Source: Streptomyces sp. VRA16 Mangrove soil
Lineage (GTDB): Bacteria; Actinomycetota; Actinomycetes; Streptomycetales; Streptomycetaceae
Assembly: GCF_017377775.1 (NCBI RefSeq)
Contig: NZ_JAFVLN010000022.1
Coordinates: 62,001-126,000, forward strand
DNA: 64,000 nt
Direction of reading: 5' to 3'
The position numbers and the translations under genes are program-made. The notes below the pieces were generated by a model that was not told the origin of the DNA, made no database searches, and was given only the letters and a program-made list of their open reading frames with translations. Shown piece after piece: positions 58,033 through 64,000 of this stretch (the first letter of the stretch is position 1; each line of letters begins with the position of its first letter).

Positions 58033-60050
58033 GCGAAATGATCACCGCGGACCTGGTCGACCTCGACCTGTCCGCCCCCACCAAGGACGAGGCCGCCCGC
58101 TCCCTCGCCGAGCGCATGGTGACCCTCGGCAGGGTCACCGACCTCGACGGCTTCCTGGCCGACGTCGCGGCGAGGGAGGCCCAGATGCCGACCGGCCTCG
58201 ACGGCGGCATCGGCATCCCGCACTGCCGCAGTGCCCACGTCACCGAGCCCACCCTCGCCTTCGGCCGCGCCCCGCGGGGCATCGACTTCGGCGCCCCGGA
58301 CGGCCCGGCCGACCTGATCTTCCTGATCGCGGCTCCGGCGGGCGCGGACGACGCCCACCTGACGATCCTGTCGTCGCTGGCCCGCCAGCTGATGGACGAG
58401 GACTTCAAGGCGGCCCTGCGCGCGGCGACCGACGCCGGGCGGGCGGCGGCCCTGATCCGCGGCGACGCCCCGGCCCCCGAGGCGGCGGCTGCGGCACCGC
58501 AGACCCCGGCACCCGAGGCGGCCCCCGCGACGGCCGACACCTTCAAGATCGTCGCCGTCACCTCCTGCCCCACCGGCATCGCCCACACCTACATGGCGGC
58601 CGAGTCCCTGGAGAACACCGGCCGCGACACCGACGGCGTCGAGCTCGTCGTCGAGACGCAGGGCTCGGCGGGCTTCACCCGCCTCGACCCGGCCGTGATC
58701 GCGGCGGCGGACGGCGTGATCTTCGCCCACGACGTCCCCGTACGGGAGAAGGAGCGCTTCGCCGGGAAGCCGACGGTCGACGTCGGCGTGAAGGCCGGGA
58801 TCAACCGTCCCGCCGAACTCATCGCGGAGGTGCGGGAGAAGGCGGCCCGCGGCGAGACGTCCGGCGCCGCGGACCCGAACACGTCATCCACACCTGTGGA
58901 CAACTCCGGTGAAGCTGGGGACAGTTACGGGACGAAACTGCGCAAGTGGCTGATGTCCGGCGTCAGTTACATGGTGCCGTTCGTCGCCGCGGGCGGTCTG
59001 CTCATCGCGCTCGGATTCGCGATCGGCGGCTACGAGGTCGCGAACGTCAAGGTCGAGACCCTCCTCAACAGCTTCGACTGGACCTCGTCGACCAGCTGGG
59101 CGGCGCTGCTCTTCTACACGGGCCAGGCCGCGTTCGCCTTCCTCGTCCCGGTCCTCGCCGGCTACATCGCGTACGGCATGGCGGACCGGCCGGGTCTGGT
59201 GCCCGGCTTCGTCGGCGGCTCCATCGCGGTCACCACCCAGGCCGGATTCCTCGGTGGTCTCGCCGCCGGTCTGATCGCGGGCGGCGTCGTCATGGCGATC
59301 CAGAAGGTGCGGGTGCCGGCCGTGCTGCGCGGCATCATGCCGGTGGTCGTCATCCCGCTGCTGTCGTCGATCGTCGTCGGCTTCCTGATGTTCGTCGTGA
59401 TCGGCAAACCGATCGCCTCGCTGCAGAGCGGCCTGACGGACTGGCTCAACTCCCTCTCCGGCGCCAACGCCCTGCTGCTCGGCGCGCTGCTCGGCCTGAT
59501 GATGTGCTTCGACCTGGGCGGCCCGCTCAACAAGGTCGCGTACGCCTTCGCGGTCGGCGGGCTCGCCGACCCCACCGACGGCTCGCTGAAGATCATGGCC
59601 GCCGTGATGGCCGCCGGCATGGTGCCGCCGCTGGCCATGGCCCTGGCCACCACCGTGCGCGGCAAGCTCTTCACCAAGTCCGAGCGGGAGAACGGCAAGG
59701 CGGCCTGGGTGCTCGGCGCCTCCTTCATCACCGAGGGCGCGATCCCGTTCGCCGCGGCCGACCCGCTGCGCGTCATCCCCGCCTCCATGGCGGGCGGCGC
59801 GGTCACCGGCGCCCTGTCGATGGCCTTCGGCTGCACCCTGCGCGCCCCGCACGGCGGCATCTTCGTGGTCCCGCTGATCGGCAGCGCCTGGCTCTACCTG
59901 GTCGCCATCGCCGTCGGTGTCTGTGTCTCGGCCGCCCTGGTGGTCGTACTGAAGGGGATGCGCAAGGACGCGCCGAAGGACGACGCGGTGGCGCCGACGG
60001 AGGCGAGCGCCGGTGTGCAGGCGGCCCCGAAGGTGCCCGAGACGGTGTGA
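58029..60050 (+). CDS. fruA: PTS fructose transporter, EIIABC fusion
   Basis: A 673-residue permease importing fructose as fructose-1-phosphate. EIIA (about 1-147) has phospho-His65 in GGIGIPHCRSAH. An Ala/Pro-rich linker follows. EIIB (about 170-265) has phospho-Cys180 in VAVTSCPTGIAHTYMAAE. EIIC (about 300-645) has some ten membrane spans including GVSYMVPFVAAGGLLIALGF and the ITEGAIPFAAADPLRVIP sugar-site segment. Last gene of the fru operon; a 13-bp hairpin follows 110 bp downstream. Confidence 0.96.
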   Translation: MSEMITADLVDLDLSAPTKDEAARSLAERMVTLGRVTDLDGFLADVAAREAQMPTGLDGGIGIPHCRSAHVTEPTLAFGRAPRGIDFGAPDGPADLIFLIAAPAGADDAHLTILSSLARQLMDEDFKAALRAATDAGRAAALIRGDAPAPEAAAAAPQTPAPEAAPATADTFKIVAVTSCPTGIAHTYMAAESLENTGRDTDGVELVVETQGSAGFTRLDPAVIAAADGVIFAHDVPVREKERFAGKPTVDVGVKAGINRPAELIAEVREKAARGETSGAADPNTSSTPVDNSGEAGDSYGTKLRKWLMSGVSYMVPFVAAGGLLIALGFAIGGYEVANVKVETLLNSFDWTSSTSWAALLFYTGQAAFAFLVPVLAGYIAYGMADRPGLVPGFVGGSIAVTTQAGFLGGLAAGLIAGGVVMAIQKVRVPAVLRGIMPVVVIPLLSSIVVGFLMFVVIGKPIASLQSGLTDWLNSLSGANALLLGALLGLMMCFDLGGPLNKVAYAFAVGGLADPTDGSLKIMAAVMAAGMVPPLAMALATTVRGKLFTKSERENGKAAWVLGASFITEGAIPFAAADPLRVIPASMAGGAVTGALSMAFGCTLRAPHGGIFVVPLIGSAWLYLVAIAVGVCVSAALVVVLKGMRKDAPKDDAVAPTEASAGVQAAPKVPETV

Positions 60051-60117
60051 ACCCCCGCCTCCCGGCGCCGACTTCACAGGCGCCGCACAGGCCCCTCGTG
60101 TCCGCCTGAAGTGTCCG

Positions 60118-60153
60118 ACACTGCGAACACTGCGAACACTGTGAATACTGCGA
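60118..60153. repeat. 9-bp repeat, four copies
   Basis: ACACTGCGA occurs twice exactly, then as ACACTGTGA and ATACTGCGA, in direct tandem. It lies in the untranslated gap behind fruA just before the terminator hairpin. Function unknown. Confidence 0.7.
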
Positions 60154-60160
60154 GATACGT

Positions 60161-60190
60161 CACGGTCCGGGACCAAAGTCCCGGACCGTG
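60161..60190 (+). terminator. hairpin behind the fructose operon
   Basis: CACGGTCCGGGAC (60,161-60,173) and GTCCCGGACCGTG (60,178-60,190) form a perfect 13-bp stem with loop CAAA. It follows fruA by 110 bp and precedes the small membrane-protein gene. Confidence 0.8.
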
Positions 60191-60206
60191 GTGTTCACTG
60201 GATCGC

Positions 60207-60458
60207 ATGCCTGAGCACGTGTCGATCCTTCAGCAGATAGGCCTCGTGATCCTCGTGATCGCCACGGTGGCCTGGGTGGTCGGTCTGGTCCGTCTGGTGC
60301 GTGTCGTCGCCTCCGCCCCGCCGGAGCAGCCGGTCGCACGGCTGCCGCTGGGCGCGCTTCCCGGCCAGGCTCAGGCGCCGGCGGTGGAGTCGGTGCCGCT
60401 GACGGCCGACGAGCAGGACGCGTTCGCCGGGCTCGTACGGCAGTTCAGCCGCAGCTGA
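60207..60458 (+). CDS. small single-span membrane protein, 83 aa
   Basis: Residues 7-30 form a transmembrane helix (LQQIGLVILVIATVAWVVGL), followed by a basic RLVRVV and a soluble, Pro-rich then acidic tail. The frame is open back to 60,111, but that would read through the terminator hairpin and the 9-bp repeats, so the ATG at 60,207 is preferred despite a poor ribosome-binding site. Unknown function. Confidence 0.6.
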   Translation: MPEHVSILQQIGLVILVIATVAWVVGLVRLVRVVASAPPEQPVARLPLGALPGQAQAPAVESVPLTADEQDAFAGLVRQFSRS

Positions 60459-60487
60459 GCCGTTCTTCTGCGAGGTCCTGGTGCCTA

Positions 60488-60649
60488 AGGGCTGTCCCGT
60501 AATCCCGGGCGGGCGCACGACGACAGCTACGGCACCTCGCCGCGTTGTCGGAACGCCCGAATACGCCCAGTATGAGGACGCCCCTCCGCCTTGCGATGCA
60601 CCGCATCTGACGCCGCGCGCTGATCCACCCGGGATTACGGGACAGCCCT
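60488..60649. mobile_element. MITE-like element, 162 bp, with 25-bp terminal inverted repeats
   Basis: The left end AGGGCTGTCCCGTAATCCCG (continuing GGCGG) and the right end, its complement with one difference, close a 162-bp segment without coding capacity. The ends match those I recall from IS5-like insertion sequences of Streptomyces, so it is probably a non-autonomous derivative moved by such a transposase. No clean target duplication is visible. Its right end supplies the last base of the stop codon of the DUF6227 gene. Confidence 0.8.
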
Positions 60650-61617
60650 CAGTGCCGGGTCCGGGCGGCGGCCCGCCGCTCGATCGCGGCCCGCGCGGCG
60701 CTCTGCGTCAGATACACCTCGCACATGTGCCGGCCGTCAGGCGTCGCCGTGTGCTCGACCTCCCAGAGGCTGACCTCGCAGCCGTCGCACAGCAGGAACG
60801 CGTGCTCGTACAGCGCGAACCCCGGGCTGAGCCGACAGCCGAACGCCTGCGTGATCTGGTGCGCGCACGCCTCCCGCAGCAGCCGCGCCGTGCCGGGCCC
60901 CGGGCGCGTCTCCACCTCAGGGTTCTCCGCGCGGCGCAGCAGCCGACGGGCGTGATCGACCGAGCTGTCCGGGTCGGCGGGGCCGAAGACGCGGCGCTGC
61001 GGCGGGATCGGGGGCAGCTGCACGGGGAAACCGGGGATGCCCGTGACGGGCGTCTCGTGCGCGTCGCCGGGCCAGGGGGCCTCGGAGGCGCGGGAGGCGT
61101 CCGTGCTGTCGACGGCCCCGGAGGGATCGGTGGCGCCGTGCGTCCCGGTGGTCCCCGGGGCGCCGGTGGTCCCGCTGACCCCGGTGGCCCCCTGGCCCTC
61201 CGTGGGCTCGGGCGCGATGGACACCTCCAGCTCGAAACCCGGTGTGGCCTCCGGGGGCATCGGCAGCCGACCGGTGGCCAGATGCACCTCGTCCTCGGTG
61301 ACGTAGACCTCGTGCTGGGTGATGTGGTCCCGGCCGGTGTTGTGCACCAGCTCCCACAGGGTCAGCGCTCTGCCGTCGGCGAGCAGCCAGGTGTGCCGGT
61401 ACGTCTCCCGGTGCAGGCCGGCGCTGTGGTGGGCCGAGTGCAGCGAAGTGTCGTACGCCAGCGCGCAGTAGATGTCCTCCAGCGTCTCGTCCGGCAGCTC
61501 GAAGGAGTTGATCGAGCGGCCCAGCAGGAGTGCGAGCTGCTCCTCGGGTGTCGCGTGGGACGCGGCGGACAGGGCGTCGTACGGATGGCTGGACCCGTGG
61601 TCGTACGGAACGCTCAA
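60649..61617 (-). CDS. DUF6227-family protein
   Basis: A 322-residue Streptomyces protein of unknown function. Two similar halves (residues about 25-115, with YRHTWLLADGRALTLWELVH, and about 215-320, with YEHAFLLCDGCEVSLWEVEH) are joined by a Gly/Thr/Pro-rich low-complexity linker, so it looks like an internal duplication. TTG at 61,617 is preferred because GGGAGG lies 4-5 bases before it; an ATG five codons earlier has no ribosome-binding site. The stop codon borders the MITE-like element. Confidence 0.75.
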   Translation of the reverse strand: MSVPYDHGSSHPYDALSAASHATPEEQLALLLGRSINSFELPDETLEDIYCALAYDTSLHSAHHSAGLHRETYRHTWLLADGRALTLWELVHNTGRDHITQHEVYVTEDEVHLATGRLPMPPEATPGFELEVSIAPEPTEGQGATGVSGTTGAPGTTGTHGATDPSGAVDSTDASRASEAPWPGDAHETPVTGIPGFPVQLPPIPPQRRVFGPADPDSSVDHARRLLRRAENPEVETRPGPGTARLLREACAHQITQAFGCRLSPGFALYEHAFLLCDGCEVSLWEVEHTATPDGRHMCEVYLTQSAARAAIERRAAARTRH

Positions 61618-61760
61618 GACACCTCCCGGCATTGCTGCATGTCACCTGGTGGGTGCATACCGTAGCGCCTCCGTCGGACATCGTGTCCGTGAAATCGCAA
61701 ACGGAGAACGGGAATTGAGCAGGATCTCCGGACTTCTCGTGCGCTTACCGGACAACGTGC

Positions 61761-61789
61761 GGGCCACGCGGGAGGTTCCCGCGTGGCCC
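61761..61789 (-). terminator. 13-bp hairpin behind the L,D-transpeptidase gene
   Basis: GGGCCACGCGGGA (61,761-61,773) and its complement (61,777-61,789) form a perfect stem around GGT, 20 bp past the stop of the leftward gene. Confidence 0.8.
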
Positions 61790-61808
61790 GTAGGGTGCTG
61801 CCCGCGGT

Positions 61809-62993
61809 TCAGGAGGCGCTGCCCGACGTCCACTGGCTCCACGACATGTTCCAGCCGTTGAGGCCGTTGTCCGGGGAGATGGTCTTGTCGTGGGAGTTCT
61901 TCACGACGACCACGTCGCCGACGAGCGAGTTGTCGAAGAACCACTTCGCCGTCGTGTCGCCGCCCGCGCCCCGCACGTCCTGGAGTCCGACGCAGCCGTG
62001 GCTGGTGCCCTGGGCGCCGAAGATCGACGGCGAGCTCCAGTAGTTGCCGTGGATGAACGTGCCCGACTGCGAGAGCCGCATCGCGTGCGGCACGTCCGCG
62101 ATGTCGTACTCGCCGCCGAAGCCGACCGTGTCGCCGTTCATCCGCGTCTGCACGAACTTCTCGGAGATCACCATCCGGCCGTTGTAGGTCGGGTGGGCGG
62201 CGCTGCCGGTCGAGACCGGCACGGTCTTGATCGTCTGCCCGTCGCGCACCACGGTCATCTTCTGCGTGTTCACGTCGACGGTGGAGACCTGCGCGCGGCC
62301 GACGGTGAAGGTCACCGTCTTGTCCTGCACGCCGTGGACCCCGTCGGCCCCCTCGACCCCGTCGAGGTCGATCTTCATCGTGACCTTGGAACCGGCCTTC
62401 CAGTACTCCTCGGGCCGGAAGTCCAGCCGCTGGCCGCCGAACCAGTGACCGACCACCTGCTGGCCGCTGCTGGAGGTCACCTTGATGTGCGCCTGCACGT
62501 CCTTCCGGTTCGTGATCGCCTTGTCGAAGGTGAACGAGACCGGCATGCCGACCCCGACCGTCGTGCCGTCGTCCGGCGTGTACGTGCCGATGAAACTGTT
62601 CGCCGTGGTGACCGTCGTGAAGATGGAGTTGGCCGCGGCCGTGTGCCCGGCGGAGTCCTTGGCCGTCGCCGCTATCCGGTACTTGGTGCCGCGCTCCAGC
62701 TGGTCCTTCGGCTTCCAGGACGAGCCGTCGGAGGCGATCGTGCCGGTGACCGCCTTGCCGCCGTCCGCCTCCGTCATCTTCACGTCGGTCAGCCTGCCGT
62801 CGGCGACCTTGACCCCGGTGGCGTTGATGGACGCCCCGGTCGAGCCGTCCTTCGCGGAGATGGTGATCTGCGGGGCGCCCGTGTCGCCGCCGTCCTTCTT
62901 GTTGTCCGCGGTGGCGCTGCCGCCGCAGGCCGTGAGGGTCAGCGCGCCAAGGGCGAGGGCGGCGCCGGCGACTGCCATGTTCTGCCTTCTCAC
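61809..62993 (-). CDS. lipoprotein L,D-transpeptidase (LdtMt2-like)
   Basis: A 394-residue cell-wall crosslinking enzyme making 3-3 peptide bridges. It has a lipoprotein signal with lipobox L-T-A-C, two immunoglobulin-like domains (about 45-250, e.g. ITISAKDGSTGASINATGVK and YTPDDGTTVGVGMPVSFTFD), and a YkuD catalytic domain (about 250-375) with HGNYWSSPSIFG and Cys in GTSHGCVGLQD. A Trp-rich C-terminal tail (WNMSWSQWTSG) is typical of the actinobacterial form. GTG at 62,993 has GGAG 10 bases upstream. Confidence 0.93.
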   Translation of the reverse strand: MRRQNMAVAGAALALGALTLTACGGSATADNKKDGGDTGAPQITISAKDGSTGASINATGVKVADGRLTDVKMTEADGGKAVTGTIASDGSSWKPKDQLERGTKYRIAATAKDSAGHTAAANSIFTTVTTANSFIGTYTPDDGTTVGVGMPVSFTFDKAITNRKDVQAHIKVTSSSGQQVVGHWFGGQRLDFRPEEYWKAGSKVTMKIDLDGVEGADGVHGVQDKTVTFTVGRAQVSTVDVNTQKMTVVRDGQTIKTVPVSTGSAAHPTYNGRMVISEKFVQTRMNGDTVGFGGEYDIADVPHAMRLSQSGTFIHGNYWSSPSIFGAQGTSHGCVGLQDVRGAGGDTTAKWFFDNSLVGDVVVVKNSHDKTISPDNGLNGWNMSWSQWTSGSAS

Positions 62994-63203
62994 GGTCTGC
63001 TCTCCTTCTCCTGCTTTTGGGATGGTCCCGGTGGTTTCTCCGGTACGAGGAGAGAGTCCGAGAAGACCGGAACCGTTCCTTCCGATTGCTGTGAAGGGAG
63101 CCACAGGGATAGTTCTGTTACGTCTGTTACGGGGTGCTGTTGATACGGGGCCTGCTGAAGCGGGTCCCGTTGATACGGGTCCCATTGTCGTGGGGGCCTG
63201 CCG

Positions 63204-64000
63204 TCACGGGGCCCCGTAGAGCTCGCCGTACGACAGATGGGTCCCGCCGGGTGTGGTCACCGGTTCCGCCGCGCGCACCGCCCGCACGATCGCCCGGGTC
63301 ACCAGGTCCGCGCCGGCCGCCAGGATCGCGTTGAGGGCCAGCGGGTCGGCGGCGTCGAGCGGCCGGTCGCCGGTGGCGAGGGCGAAGACCGTGTCGCCGT
63401 CGTTGAGCAGGTGCACGGGGCGCACGGCCCGCGCGATGCCGTCGTGCGCGGTGCCCGCGACCTTCTGCGCCTGGGCGCGGGTGAGGCCGGCGTCGGTGGC
63501 GACGACGGCGAGCGTGGTGTTCAGCGGCGCCGGTCCGTTCGCCGCCGCCGCGTCCGCGAGGCGCTTGCCCGCCGCCTCGTGCACCTCGGGGGAGGGGTAC
63601 GTCACCGGGCCGCGCCCCGCGAAGAAGTCCCCGTACAGCGCCCCGGTCGCCGGGTCGATCGCGGAGCCCGCCGCGTTGGCGACGACCAGCACGCCGACCG
63701 TGATCCCGGAGTCGAGGACGGTGGACGCGGTGCCGATGCCGCCCCTGACCCGGCCGACCAGGGCGCCGGTGCCCGCGCCCACGTTCCCCTCGGCGACGGG
63801 GGAGTGCGGGCCGCTCGCGGCGGCGGCCTCCACCGCGGCGCGGCCGGTGGCGGCGCAGGGCCTGGCCCGCCAGTCGCCGCCCCGGCCGAGGTCGAAGACG
63901 CAGGCCCCCGGGACCACGGGCACGACCTGCCCGGGGCCGCCGACCGGCACCCCGCGGCCCTGCTCCTCCAGCCACGCCATCACGCCCGACGCCGAGTTGA
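63204..64000 (-). CDS. P1-family (S58, DmpA-like) aminopeptidase, 5' end cut by window edge
   Basis: The visible 265 residues match the actinobacterial P1/DmpA peptidases: SASGVMAWLEEQGRGVPVGG at the edge, VPVVPGACVFDLGRGGDWRA, GNVGAGTGALVGRVRGGIGT with the region around the autocatalytic Gly/Asn-Ser/Thr site, NTTLAVVATDAGLTRAQAQK and the C-terminal HLLNDGDTVFALATGDR. Members process themselves into two chains and cleave N-terminal residues. The frame stays open to the last base, so the ATG at 63,983 is internal and the start lies beyond the window. Confidence 0.88.
   Translation of the reverse strand, partial: NSASGVMAWLEEQGRGVPVGGPGQVVPVVPGACVFDLGRGGDWRARPCAATGRAAVEAAAASGPHSPVAEGNVGAGTGALVGRVRGGIGTASTVLDSGITVGVLVVANAAGSAIDPATGALYGDFFAGRGPVTYPSPEVHEAAGKRLADAAAANGPAPLNTTLAVVATDAGLTRAQAQKVAGTAHDGIARAVRPVHLLNDGDTVFALATGDRPLDAADPLALNAILAAGADLVTRAIVRAVRAAEPVTTPGGTHLSYGELYGAP

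Overview
This window is high-GC DNA from the chromosome of a Streptomyces species. Evidence is the strong third-position G+C, frequent GTG/TTG starts, ATGA overlaps between genes, an HrdD-type sigma factor with a sigma-R-like promoter, Streptomyces-only small proteins, and a specialised-metabolite gene cluster of about 29 kb.

Left edge (1-4.1 kb): ordinary chromosomal genes. These are a GNAT/CelD-like acyltransferase, an S-adenosyl methyltransferase, two small proteins, tRNA-Arg(CCU) with a strong terminator, a stretch without a supported gene, and a TetR regulator.

Biosynthetic region (4.2-32.9 kb): an iterative type I PKS (KS-AT-TH/DH-like-ACP, no KR, orsellinate-synthase layout) diverges from a transposase-derived protein that seems to have lost a catalytic Asp. 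The core is bidirectional and organised around an empty 491-bp region (17,991-18,481). Leftward lie a hexapeptide-repeat enzyme, a glycosyltransferase, a UbiC-like chorismate lyase, an MFS exporter, a 753-aa double alpha/alpha-barrel protein, class II DAHP synthase and an ArsR regulator. Rightward, in one tightly coupled run of 14 kb, lie rmlB, rmlA, an aromatic-acid MFS transporter, chorismate synthase, a shikimate kinase fused to an ArsR-type winged helix, a 49-aa peptide gene, a second MFS pump, a DRE-TIM aldolase, an alpha/beta-hydrolase-fold protein with Ala at the nucleophile position, an isopropylmalate-dehydrogenase/CinA fusion, an RraA-like protein, a DUF6282 metallohydrolase, an FkbO/Hyg5-type chorismatase and a flavin-dependent LLM oxidoreductase. 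Read together (inference), the cluster raises its own chorismate supply, splits chorismate into one or two hydroxybenzoate-type acids, makes an orsellinate-type polyketide, and glycosylates with a dTDP-6-deoxy-4-ketohexose-derived sugar. The seven-gene tail encodes chemistry I cannot match to a known pathway; it is the best candidate for something undescribed.

Right flank (32.9-64 kb): an AfsR/LAL-like ATPase without an HTH, a NarL-type two-component system next to an ABC/FtsX exporter, an acyl-CoA synthetase, a secreted M6 protease, TetR+MFS, MarR+extradiol dioxygenase, a DUF4243 oxidase, a PAT-like acetyltransferase, hrdD, a WYL regulator with an MFS pump, an orphan sugar-binding lipoprotein, an SDR, the fructose operon (DeoR-fruK-fruA), a MITE-like element beside a DUF6227 gene, a lipoprotein L,D-transpeptidase and a truncated P1-family peptidase. 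From memory, the hrdD-to-fru order resembles S. coelicolor, where the neighbouring locus carries the CDA cluster; a different cluster may occupy that site here.
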